Source: Clostridiaceae bacterium (lineage in GTDB: Bacteria; Bacillota; Clostridia; Oscillospirales; Butyricicoccaceae). From it: 64,000 nt of DNA. This document shows positions 9,543 through 17,226 of this stretch, in pieces (positions within the stretch are counted from its first letter, which is position 1; every line of letters starts with the position of its first letter). Location of the stretch: assembly GCA_009911355.1 (NCBI GenBank), contig QXXE01000002.1, forward strand, positions 85,004 through 149,003. Reading direction: 5' to 3'. The position numbers and the translations under genes are program-made. The notes below the pieces were generated by a model. It did no database searches. It was not told the origin of the DNA and saw only the letters and a list, made by a program, of their open reading frames with translations.

Positions 9543-11195
9543 TCAAGGCGCAATACTCCGGCAGCGGGTAATGGTAAAACCGCCGCTGCCCAGCTGCCCA
9601 AGCACGCTGGAACGCGCTGTCAGGTCGTTGAAATGCCACCACTCCGAAGCCAGCGGCGACAGCTCCGCGTCCGTACAATAGCCTTGCAGACCCTTTGCGG
9701 GGTCGTTCATGCTTGGCGCCAGCTGCGCCGATTTCCACGCAGTCGGCGAATGGCTCGCAACCGGCGTTGTGAAGGTCGCCGCCGCGCGGCTCAGCTCGTG
9801 GATCGCCGTCGGCATTTCATAAAGCCGGTATTCGCGCATGCGCACAAACCGGTAATCGCCGCAGGCGCATTCCTCAACGCCATCCACCCGCGCGAGGCTC
9901 ACATCGACTGCGTAGCCCTGCTGATGGTTGGACGCGCTTGTTGCGATGAACCATGAAATACTCCACGGGGCGCTTGTCACCCCAGCGCGCACCTCCGAAT
10001 CGTCGCGGATCATGTTGCGCAGCACGCCGGATACCTTCAACTGCACGTCCAGCGGGCGATAGCCCTCGTACAGCACCAGGCAGTTGCCCTCCGCGAGCGC
10101 CGCCCGCTGCGCCGCGCACAGCCGGTACGCCATCTGGTACAGCACCGGCATCATGAATTCCGGTTCGCCCAGCCGCGGGTTCTGCTCCTTGCCCGGGTAA
10201 AGCTGCTGCCCGGTAATGCCCGCGAGCGGCTTGCCGCAGGAGACAAATTTGGAGGAATAGCCGTTTGTCGCGTCGTAGATAATCGATGGGATCACATCAG
10301 GCAGGTTAATCATGCACGTGCGGTGCTCAACCCAGCCGATCACCTCGCCGTGCTGCGCTGCGCCGTCCTCGGTGTAGTCCGCTTCGCATCTGACCTTCCA
10401 CCAGCCGCCGCTCTCCTGCAAGACTGTAAACGGCGTACCCGCCGGAAGCATGGACAGCGCGCCGTCGTGCAGGTTCGGGCCATCCTCCTCGTCAGGCGCA
10501 GGCTCTGGCTCGGGTTCGGGCTCGGGTGGAGGCTCCGGCAGCGCTTCCGGCGCGGTGGGCTCTGCGCCCCCGTCAGGCCCCGCAGCCGCGTCCGCTTCGG
10601 GCGGTTCCTGTAACGGCGCCAGCGGGTCGCCCCCCAGCACAGGGGCCTGCCCTGCGGTCGTTACGTCGACCGCTGCGTCGGCCTGCCGCCGTGCGGCTTC
10701 TTCCCGCAGACGCGCTTCTTCCGCCTCACGGGCGCGCTGCGCCTCTGCTTCCTCCTGTTTGCGTTTTTCTTCCTCGGCGCGGCGCTTGGCTTCTTCTTCC
10801 TTTTTCCGCATCCATTCGTCGTAGCGTGCTTTGGCCTCCGCGCTGTCCTCCACGGTTTTCCACAGCGGGATAGAAACCGATGTATAGCCGGTTGCTCCCT
10901 GTACGGGCAGTTCCAGGCCGTTATGGTAGTCGGGCAGCTCTTTCCGGCTGAGTATCGGCTCGGTCGTCCACACCAGCTCGCCCGGAAGGTCGGGCTCTTC
11001 CGGCGCTTCGGGCTCTTCCGTCGTCTGCACAGGCTCTTCATGGGTGCCCAGCACCGGCGGGCTGGGCCAGTCGGCCCGCCTGCCCACGGGCTGCCCCTCG
11101 GACGGCAAAGAGGGCAGCAGCGTCGCCAGCGGCGCGCAGGACGTGCAGAGCAGAAGCAGCGCCGCGCTTCCCGCTGCGATCCAGCTTTTTTTCAT
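9543..11195 (-). CDS. Lipoprotein D-Ala-D-Ala dipeptidase/carboxypeptidase (VanX/VanY type)
   Basis: 550 residues. A lipoprotein signal ends at LLCTSC (Cys about 20). It is followed by a Pro/Glu-rich stretch, a highly charged Glu/Lys/Arg/Ala coiled-coil about 150-200, an acidic Pro-rich linker, an SH3-like region (TPFTVLQESGGWWKVRC to GWVEHRTC), and a C-terminal zinc peptidase. The peptidase shows YEGYRP, SNHQQGYAVDVSL (SxHxxGxAxD) and EWWHFND, the metal and catalytic motifs of D-Ala-D-Ala peptidases, so it probably trims peptidoglycan stem peptides outside the membrane. Start at 11195 with AAGGAGGG upstream. No van ligase genes are nearby, so a housekeeping wall role is more likely than glycopeptide resistance. 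Confidence 0.87.
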   Translation of the reverse strand: MKKSWIAAGSAALLLLCTSCAPLATLLPSLPSEGQPVGRRADWPSPPVLGTHEEPVQTTEEPEAPEEPDLPGELVWTTEPILSRKELPDYHNGLELPVQGATGYTSVSIPLWKTVEDSAEAKARYDEWMRKKEEEAKRRAEEEKRKQEEAEAQRAREAEEARLREEAARRQADAAVDVTTAGQAPVLGGDPLAPLQEPPEADAAAGPDGGAEPTAPEALPEPPPEPEPEPEPAPDEEDGPNLHDGALSMLPAGTPFTVLQESGGWWKVRCEADYTEDGAAQHGEVIGWVEHRTCMINLPDVIPSIIYDATNGYSSKFVSCGKPLAGITGQQLYPGKEQNPRLGEPEFMMPVLYQMAYRLCAAQRAALAEGNCLVLYEGYRPLDVQLKVSGVLRNMIRDDSEVRAGVTSAPWSISWFIATSASNHQQGYAVDVSLARVDGVEECACGDYRFVRMREYRLYEMPTAIHELSRAAATFTTPVASHSPTAWKSAQLAPSMNDPAKGLQGYCTDAELSPLASEWWHFNDLTARSSVLGQLGSGGFTITRCRSIAP

Positions 11196-11473
11196 GCATC
11201 TGCCCTCCTTCCATGTCATCCATTGCCCGCACAGGCCACAGCCCGGTGCGCGCATAGCAATCCCAGCGCCATCTGCCCTGGCAGCGACGCGTGGGTCCCA
11301 ACAGGCTGTTGTCTTGCAGCTTGGACTTGTCCAAAAAAACAGGAACGGCTGGCTGCGCCAGCCTTCACTGCCTTACCAGTATACTCCTGCGGCAAAGGGA
11401 AGTCAACAAGGATTTGCTCGAGGATTGTCCTGTGCCATTTCTTTTGGCTCCACGAAACGACTTTTTACCCCTC

Positions 11474-11502
11474 TTGCAATTTCCTGCGTTTCGCGGTATG
11501 AT
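11474..11502 (+). promoter_or_regulatory. Promoter of small lipoprotein gene
   Basis: TTGCAA (11474-11479), 17-base spacer, TATGAT (11497-11502), 34 bases before the ATG. Confidence 0.6.
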
Positions 11503-11535
11503 AAGGAGGATGAATCGACACCGGGAGGGACGCTT

Positions 11536-11901
11536 ATGAAACGCATTTTTGCGCCGGCAGCCGTGCTTCTGCTCGGGCTGTGCGCCTGCCAGCCCGCCGC
11601 AGGCGGAGACGATGCGGCGGCGCTCATGGCAATGATTGCAGCTGCTTCGGAAGACCTTCCGCCGGTCAGCGAACCCGCGCCCATCCGGTGGGACGGCGAA
11701 TATGCTGACGGGGCGCGCAGCTTCACCTTGTCGCTGGGCGAGGACGGGACGCTTGTCTATGAAACTTCGGACGGCAGCGCGGGGCAGATCACTGATGTCA
11801 CGGGGACTGCTGCCAAAACCGGCGAGCTGCACTTTTCGCTTTGTGAGGATACGCTTTCAGTCTTTGGCGGCGGCTACACTGGCAATTACGAGCGCAAATG
11901 A
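11536..11901 (+). CDS. Small putative lipoprotein
   Basis: 121 residues. A hydrophobic signal (FAPAAVLLLGLCAC) ends in one of two cysteines that could carry lipid. The mature part holds repeated short beta-strand-like segments (IRWDGEYADGARSFTLSLGEDGTLVYETSDG) like those of small secreted beta-barrel or lipocalin-like proteins. No family is assigned. GGGAGGG lies 7 bases before ATG 11536; upstream in-frame starts lack a ribosome site. It is monocistronic, followed by the 39-bp tandem repeat. Confidence 0.72.
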   Translation: MKRIFAPAAVLLLGLCACQPAAGGDDAAALMAMIAAASEDLPPVSEPAPIRWDGEYADGARSFTLSLGEDGTLVYETSDGSAGQITDVTGTAAKTGELHFSLCEDTLSVFGGGYTGNYERK

Positions 11902-11934
11902 CCGTTCCACAGGCTTCGCTTTTGCTCCTTACTC

Positions 11935-12150
11935 GGGCAGCGGCAGGGCTCTGCCCTGCACCCGGCCCTGCGCGGGCAGCGGCAGGGCTCTGCCCTGCAC
12001 CCGGCCCTGCGCGGGCAGCGGCAGGGCTCTGCCCTGCACCCGGCCCTGCGCGGGCGACGGCAGGGCTCTGCCCTGCACCCGGCCCTGCGCGGGCAGCGCC
12101 AGAGGGGCTAACCCCTCTGGACTCCCATCTCCGCCTGCGGGCGGGAGGGG
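11935..12150. repeat. 39-bp tandem repeat, four copies plus a variant fifth
   Basis: Unit begins GGGCAGCGGCAGGGCTCTG and recurs at 11935, 11974, 12013 and 12052 with near-perfect identity; a fifth start at 12091 diverges into a CCAGAGGGG..CCCCTCTGG palindrome. Each unit contains the palindrome GGCAGGGCTCTGCCC. There are no spacers, so it is not a CRISPR array. The unit is a multiple of three, which keeps frames open on both strands. Confidence 0.93.
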
Positions 12151-12180
12151 TACCCGGCACAACGCAAATACAGCGCACGC

Positions 12181-12218
12181 ACAAAAACCGCTGGCAGGAC
12201 AACGCCAGCGGTTTTTGT
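12181..12218. terminator. Bidirectional terminator
   Basis: ACAAAAACCGCTGGC/GCCAGCGGTTTTTGT, 15-bp perfect stem, 8-base loop, between the lipoprotein gene and the convergent membrane protein gene. Confidence 0.85.
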
Positions 12219-12242
12219 GCGCCCCTTAGAAGAGGTCTTGTT

Positions 12243-12806
12243 TTATACTGGCTCTCCCTCATAGACTTTCCATGCAGTATGGTAGAAAACCAGATAGCAC
12301 ACATTCGCCGCCAGCCACGCCAGCAGCAGCACGATACAGGCCGCCGACGGCAGCATGGCCCCCGGCGCGAACGGCCCAAGCGCCGCCGACAGCAGCGCGG
12401 CCACGGCAAGGTACTGCCACGCCGCCAGCAGCCGCCCCGTGCGCATCTCGCCGCTGCCCAACTGCATTTCAATCTCCATCATGCCGCGCGCGATCTGGTA
12501 CAGGATATACACGCTGAGCACCGCTGCCCCAAAGCCGAACAAGCCTTTGGCCGTTTCAAAGATGCTGCCGCCTTTCAGCGGCCCGCCCAGAAGGTCATGC
12601 ACAAAGCAGAACCCGCTCCAAACTACCATTGCGTGAGCTGGCAGCATGGCCTTTGAAAAGCAGCCGCTTTGCGGCGCCAGCCTGCGCAGCCCCTCCACGA
12701 TCAGCCAATAGCCCACAAAATCCGGGAGAAGGTTTAAAATATAACCGTTCAGGTTCCATGATACATCCAAAAAGCTCAAAATCAGCCCGATAAACACCAG
12801 CCGCAT
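12243..12806 (-). CDS. Membrane protein, unknown function
   Basis: 187 residues with five or six hydrophobic spans; the N-terminal part (LSFLDVSWNLNGYILNLLPDFVGYWLIV) resembles uncharacterised membrane proteins often seen in Clostridia. Start ATG at 12806 with GGGAGG 9 bases upstream; a GTG at 12815 abuts the ribosome site and is not used. It lies upstream of the phosphoglycerate mutase gene in position but is transcribed away from it, toward the terminator at 12181. Confidence 0.7.
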   Translation of the reverse strand: MRLVFIGLILSFLDVSWNLNGYILNLLPDFVGYWLIVEGLRRLAPQSGCFSKAMLPAHAMVVWSGFCFVHDLLGGPLKGGSIFETAKGLFGFGAAVLSVYILYQIARGMMEIEMQLGSGEMRTGRLLAAWQYLAVAALLSAALGPFAPGAMLPSAACIVLLLAWLAANVCYLVFYHTAWKVYEGEPV

Positions 12807-12850
12807 GGCGCACACCTCCCGCAGACGTTTCTGTATTTTCCATTATAGCA

Positions 12851-12884
12851 TAAAAACATGCCCCGGTCAGCCAGGCCGGGGCAT
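12851..12884 (-). terminator. Terminator of phosphoglycerate mutase gene
   Basis: ATGCCCCGG/CCGGGGCAT stem at 12858-12884, with TTTTTA following on the minus strand, 33 bases after the stop. Confidence 0.75.
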
Positions 12885-12916
12885 AATTCGTAATTTATTT
12901 ACTTTTGCAAAACGGT

Positions 12917-14490
12917 TTACCGATAGAGCATTTCCGCCTTGCCCTCGACCAGCGCCTTGTAGACCTTTTCGATCTTCGCCCAGTTCTGGTCACGGTCGAG
13001 CGCTATGCCGCGCCCCACGCCGTCGACCACCTGGCCCTGCCCGATCTCTTCCATCTTCTGGTCAAGGCCGGCAAGCAGCGCCGGGGCCGAACCCGGCTCG
13101 GTCGAGCGCCCGTCAAAGATAATATGCACATACACCTCTGGCAGCTCCTTTGCCATTTTCAGCAGTGCCAGCGGATAATCAATCGAGCCATGCGAGGACT
13201 GCTTGGTCAGCAGCGCCAGCAGGTGCAGCGCCTTACCGCGCGCCTTGACGTCCTCGATCGCCTGAGGAACACCTCGTTTTTCTCAAACGAGCCGTCCTTC
13301 ATCGCGTTGTCGAGACGTACATCGTCCTGCGCCACGCAGCGCCCGGAGCCGATATTGATATGCCCGGCTTCCGAGTTGCCCGGCTTGCCCGCACCGAGCC
13401 CGACTGCCTCGCCGGAAGCGCGCAGGCTGGACGGCGGGTACTTCTCGAGCATCGCATCGTACTTCGGGGTCTCGCCCAGCCAGATCGGGTCGGTGTTGTC
13501 CTTCGCGCCAAAGCCCCAGCCGTCGAGGATCACAAGCAGCATCTTGCGGCCTTTGCCGAAGTCGACCTCGGGGGCCAGTGAAGAGCCGGTCATCTCAGCG
13601 GGCTTATCGATGCCCAGCACCTGCAAAACGGTCGGCGCAACGTCGCCGAGCGTGCCGTCGCGCAGCGGGAGCGCACGGTCGTCCGCAGGATCGATCATCA
13701 CGAACGGCACAAGGTTGGTCGTATGCGCGACGTGCGGCTTGCCCTCCTTGTTCAGCATCAGCTCCAGGTTGCCATGGTCGGCGGTCACTGCGATCACATA
13801 GTTTTCACGCTTGGCAGCCTCGATCACGCGCGCGAGATGTTGATCCACATAGCCCGCGCAGGCGACCTTTGCGTCGCAGTTAGAGGTATGGCCGATCACG
13901 TCGCCATTGGCGAAGTTGGTCACAATGAAATTATAGCCCTTTTCCAGCCCGTGAATGACGTTATCCGCCACTTCAGGAAGGCTCAGCTCGGGCACCGAAT
14001 CAAACGGCACGCCCTTCGGCGAGGGGGTGCGGATATCATCCTCACCAGGGAACGGCTCATTGTAGCCCCCATTAAAGAAGAACGTCACATGCGCAAACTT
14101 CTCCGACTCGGCGCAGTGCAGCTGGGTCAGCCCGTTTTCGCTGAGCACCTGCGCGAGAGGGCGGTCCACCTTCGACGGCGCGAACGCAATCGGCAGCTTG
14201 CCCGCGTACTTATCATGATACATCGTGAGGATCGTAAAATCCACCCCTTCCAGTGGGGCGCGCTCAAAATGCGGGAACGCAGGGTCGGTAAACGCGTCGG
14301 TGAGCTCAATCTCGCGCTCGCCGCGGCGGCAGCAAAACAGCACTGCGTCGCCATCCTGGATCTTGCCAACCGGCGTGCCATCCTCGGAAACGCGCACCAT
14401 CGGCTCCAAATAATAGTCGGTCTGCCCGGCTTCATAAGCTTTCTTGACGGCTTCGGCAAGCGCCGCGCCGCCGCGATCAGAAATAGACAT
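12917..14490 (-). CDS. Circularly permuted cofactor-independent phosphoglycerate mutase, frameshifted near 13265
   Basis: Read from 14490, the protein starts inside the transferase domain (GGAALAEAVKKAY, PVGKIQDGDAVLF), runs through the C-terminal phosphatase part (AESEKFAHVTFFFNGG, NFANGDVIGH, TADHGN, AHTTN, EMTGSSLA), and then continues through a short linker (PEVDFGKGRK) into the normal N-terminus (MLLVILDGWGFG, GKPGNSEAGHINIG). Near 13265 the frame breaks; in the next frame it resumes (AIEDVKARGKALHLLALL, YVHIIFDGRS, ALDRDQNWAKIEKVYKAL) and stops at 12917. All segments of the family are present once, about 524 residues in total, but rotated relative to the usual order. Metal ligands (DGWG Asp, nucleophile Ser, NFANGD..H, DH, H) are intact. 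The substrate motif DGRD reads DGRS. The ribosome site is weak (GAAAGG). The deleted base could be a sequencing error. Family certain; the activity of the permuted form is inferred. Confidence 0.88.
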
Positions 14491-14569
14491 AGATCACACA
14501 GCCTTTCTATTTACATGAATCAAAAGAACCTGCACAAAACAGAAAACATCCGCACTGCACAAAGCCGCC

Positions 14570-14665
14570 CCGCTCCCCCGTCCCGCCCGCAGGCGACGGA
14601 AGGGAGTCCAGAGGGGCGAGCCCCTCTGGCGCCGTCCGCGCAGGACCGCTGTCCGCGTAGGACCA
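14570..14665. repeat. GC-rich modular repeat
   Basis: Holds CCCGCCCGCAGGCGACGG, then the palindrome CCAGAGGGGCGAGCCCCTCTGG and GGCGCCGTCCGCGCAGGACC. Nearly the same block stands at 30265-30340. Confidence 0.75.
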
Positions 14666-14692
14666 TAAGCCCCATAGAGCAGAACCGGCGCG

Positions 14693-15469
14693 TCACTTGC
14701 CGCGCGGTACCGGCGCGATCAGGCGGTCGGACGCAACCTCCCCGCGCGCCGGGAAAATGTCAAGCAGCTGCTCAAACCGGATCACCTTCGCGTCCGGGCG
14801 GTTTTCCTCCGTGACCTTCAGCGGCGGCATGTCCTCGTATTCAACCGCGACCGTCATGCCGCAGCCCGCCGCCTTCGCACCGACAATATCCCGGTTCAGG
14901 TTGTCGCCCACATAGCAGCAGTTCTCCGCCTCAACCCCCAGCTCCTCCATCGCATAGAAGTAAATCGCCGGGTTCGGCTTGCGGATATAAGTAATCGACG
15001 ACTGCTGCACCGTGTCAAACAAGTCGCGGATGCCGTCATGGTCCAGCCATTCGTCAACCTCACCCTTGCCCACAAGATCAGAAATAATGCCGACCGTGTA
15101 GCCGCGCCGGCGCAGCTCGCGCACCGTCTCCACGCCCTTTTCTACCACAACGCGCTCGCCCTTCGTCCGGCGGTACGCATACGTCAGCTCCTTCGCCGCC
15201 GCCTTGACCCGGTCCTTCGGGAAATCATACGCCAGCCAGCGCGTCCACAGCATCTCCTCCGGCGCTTCGCACATGAACCGCAGGCACCACTCCCGGTAAA
15301 CGTCATAGCGTTTGTCGATCACCGTGTCGAAAAATTCCGTCGGGTCCCCCGGCGCGCCCAGCAGCTCCGCAATCCGCGCCTTCGCCGCCGTCTTGTATTC
15401 CAGGTCATCCCGGATCACCCGGAACGTCCCGCCTAAATCCACAAAAATTACACGAATATCGGTGTTCAT
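14693..15469 (-). CDS. HAD-superfamily hydrolase, third gene of a tandem triplet
   Basis: 258 residues, Rossmann-like HAD fold. Motif I is VDLGGTF, with Gly where the second Asp usually stands; motif II is near GIISD, motif III IRKPNP and motif IV YVGDNLNRDIVGAKAAG. It is probably a cytoplasmic phosphatase of small molecules; a helical cap (about 20-95) lies between motifs I and II. TAAGGAGG precedes ATG 15469. It follows the second HAD gene by 11 bases, and all three share length, cap type and the phrase IRKPxP, so they arose by tandem duplication. The C-terminal extension ends LIAPVPRGK. Substrate unknown. Confidence 0.87.
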   Translation of the reverse strand: MNTDIRVIFVDLGGTFRVIRDDLEYKTAAKARIAELLGAPGDPTEFFDTVIDKRYDVYREWCLRFMCEAPEEMLWTRWLAYDFPKDRVKAAAKELTYAYRRTKGERVVVEKGVETVRELRRRGYTVGIISDLVGKGEVDEWLDHDGIRDLFDTVQQSSITYIRKPNPAIYFYAMEELGVEAENCCYVGDNLNRDIVGAKAAGCGMTVAVEYEDMPPLKVTEENRPDAKVIRFEQLLDIFPARGEVASDRLIAPVPRGK

Positions 15470-15480
15470 AAGCAGCCTCC

Positions 15481-16257
15481 TTATGCGTCCGGGGGCAGTA
15501 CGCCCTCAACATCCAAATTCACCTGGGAATCCCCCGGGAAAATATCGATCAGCTTGATAAAATCCTCAATAAACGCGTCTGGGCGGTTGGTATCGTCACA
15601 TTTGTTCTCCGCACGCTTCTCCGGCGAGCAGCAGATAATGTTCAGCCCAAAGCCCGCCGCCTTCGAGCCGGTCACGTCACGGTTGACATTGTCCCCGATA
15701 TATGCGCACCGCTCGGGCGGCACGCCGACCTCCCGCGCCCCCATCAGGTAGATTTCCGGGTCGGGCTTGCGGATCCCGCAGACCGCAGAGAGGACAACCG
15801 AATCAAAATATTCCGCAAGCCCATCGTCGCGCAGCCAGTCGGGCACCTCGTAGGTCGTGATGAGGTTCGAGATAATGCCCAGCCGGTAGCCGCGCGCCTT
15901 GAGCGTCCGAATGACTTCTACGCCGCCATCGACCACAAACCGCCGCCCGCTGCACTGCCGGTACTGGAAGCCCAGGTCATACGCCATCTTCCGCAGCTCC
16001 TCCTGGTCCTTGTAGTCGGGGAGCAGCCACTTGCAGAACAGCTCTTCCTCGTTCGCCTCCCGCTTTTCACGGAACGCCCATTCACGGTAGGGCTTATAGC
16101 GCTCTTCCAGCATCTGATAAAACGCTTCCGGCGCAAGGTCGCTGTGCACCATCTGCGCCATTTTGCGCTTTGCCCGGTTCTGCCAGGTCTTATTCTTGTA
16201 CAAAATCCGCAGCGTATCCCCGAGATCGAAGAATACCGCGTCAAATTCTCTGTTCAT
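15481..16257 (-). CDS. HAD-superfamily hydrolase, second gene of a tandem triplet
   Basis: 258 residues. Motif I is FFDLGDTLRIL, motif II ends GIISNL, motif III is IRKPDPEIY and motif IV is YIGDNVNRDVTGSKAAGFG. The cap domain has many charged residues (YKPYREWAFREKREANEEEL). Start ATG 16257 has GGAGGAAGGG upstream. Its stop is 11 bases before the start of the next gene, so the two are surely co-transcribed. It resembles its neighbours closely enough that overlapping substrates are likely, but no substrate can be read from the sequence. Confidence 0.87.
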   Translation of the reverse strand: MNREFDAVFFDLGDTLRILYKNKTWQNRAKRKMAQMVHSDLAPEAFYQMLEERYKPYREWAFREKREANEEELFCKWLLPDYKDQEELRKMAYDLGFQYRQCSGRRFVVDGGVEVIRTLKARGYRLGIISNLITTYEVPDWLRDDGLAEYFDSVVLSAVCGIRKPDPEIYLMGAREVGVPPERCAYIGDNVNRDVTGSKAAGFGLNIICCSPEKRAENKCDDTNRPDAFIEDFIKLIDIFPGDSQVNLDVEGVLPPDA

Positions 16258-16282
16258 CGCGTTCCGCCCTTCCTCCGCCGGT

Positions 16283-17005
16283 TCAGTTCAGCGCCGGGAA
16301 AATGTTCAAAAGGTCGCCAATGTTCTCAATAATCTGATCCGGGATATACTTCGGGTCGTTGTCCGGCGCCTTCTCCGAGGACGGCTCGTCAATGCGCACC
16401 ATCATGCCGAAGCCCGCGGCGCGGGTGCCTTCCACGTCGCGCACCGGGTTATCGCCGACATAAGCGCATTCCTCGGGCTTCACGTCCGCCGCACGGCAGA
16501 ACAGGTGATAGATCGCCGGGTCGGGCTTGCGGATGCGCACCTTTGAGGAGAGCACGGTCGCGGAGAAGAGCCCCGCCACTTCGTCATGGATCATCCAATC
16601 AGGGATTTCGGTCTCGGTGATGGTATTCGCGATAATGCCCAGCTTATAGCCGCGCTTTTTCAGCTCAATCAATGTGTCCTTGACATCGAAGCGGGGCTCG
16701 CGGCGGCCGTCGTGGTCGCGCCACATGCGGGTCAGGCGGCCTGCGTGGCGGGCAACAAGCTCGGTGTTGTAATCGGGCAGCAGCCACTGGGTCCAAAGCT
16801 CCATCTCGCCCGCGTCGAGCAGCTCGGTCTTGGCGTATTTGCGGTAGCGCGTCCAGTTGGCCTGGAGCTTCTCGAAGAAGGCTTCCTTGGGCTCCGTGGA
16901 CTCCACCAGGCGCATCAGCTCAGCGTCCGCAGCGTTCGAAAATTCCTCATCCGGGATCACGATGCGGAGCGTATTGCCAACGTCAAATACGATGGTGTTA
17001 ATCAT
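16283..17005 (-). CDS. HAD-superfamily hydrolase, first gene of a tandem triplet
   Basis: 240 residues. Motif I is VFDVGNTLRIV, motif II ends GIIANT, motif III is IRKPDPAIY and motif IV is YVGDNPVRDVEGTRAAGFG. Start ATG at 17005 is chosen for GAGGAGG 8 bases upstream; the open frame extends to 17149 but runs into the palindromic element. It is the most upstream of the three, so the operon promoter should lie in 17006-17226, perhaps within or beside that element. Sharing of DxG in motif I by all three suggests the change is old and functional, as in YihX-like phosphatases. Confidence 0.87.
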   Translation of the reverse strand: MINTIVFDVGNTLRIVIPDEEFSNAADAELMRLVESTEPKEAFFEKLQANWTRYRKYAKTELLDAGEMELWTQWLLPDYNTELVARHAGRLTRMWRDHDGRREPRFDVKDTLIELKKRGYKLGIIANTITETEIPDWMIHDEVAGLFSATVLSSKVRIRKPDPAIYHLFCRAADVKPEECAYVGDNPVRDVEGTRAAGFGMMVRIDEPSSEKAPDNDPKYIPDQIIENIGDLLNIFPALN

Positions 17006-17056
17006 AGGGGGTTCCTCCTCTAAGTTAGTGATGAAAATATTGATAAAAAATTCTAA

Positions 17057-17216
17057 GAGCCTGTTTCGTATCTGTAGAAATGTCGGCTGACGAGAGGTTT
17101 TGTTGTCAGACGAAGATAAATTTTTGCAGGAATCCTTTGTGGATTTCAAAAAATTTAGCGCAGTATGGCGGCAAAAGAACCGTCAGACGGCGTTTTGGAA
17201 GATGCGGAACGGGCTC
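17057..17216. repeat. 160-bp miniature inverted-repeat element, copy 1
   Basis: Ends are GAGCCTGTTTCGTATCT and AGATGCGGAACGGGCTC, matching as inverted repeats at 14 of 17 positions. The whole segment folds back on itself around GGAATCC-TTTGT-GGATTTC. It is more AT-rich than its surroundings and codes for nothing. The inverted core (TTGAAATCC, GGATTCCTGC, TCTTCG) recurs in the element at 54237-54396, which is also 160 bases long. A MITE or other small mobile or RNA-forming repeat is the best reading; no clear target duplication is seen. Confidence 0.75.
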
Positions 17217-17226
17217 CAAATCCCAA

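Noticed and set aside
9543..11195. Glycopeptide resistance (van) cluster
   Set aside because: Only the peptidase-like gene is present; no ligase, VanH-type dehydrogenase or two-component pair adjoins it.
11935..12150. Possible CRISPR array
   Set aside because: Units abut directly with no unique spacers, and no cas gene is present.
11898..12656. Plus-strand frame coding for AAAGLCPAPGPAR repeats
   Set aside because: It is the 39-bp non-coding repeat read in frame, then runs through a terminator and antisense to a membrane protein gene.
13207..14490. Reading the phosphoglycerate mutase region as a truncated pseudogene plus an unrelated 79-residue gene
   Set aside because: The 79-residue frame is the exact continuation of the transferase domain, and all family segments are present once, so a rotated full-length gene with one frameshift explains it better.
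14693..17005. HAD genes as catalytically dead because motif I has DxG
   Set aside because: Active phosphatases with DxG in motif I are known, and all other motifs are intact.
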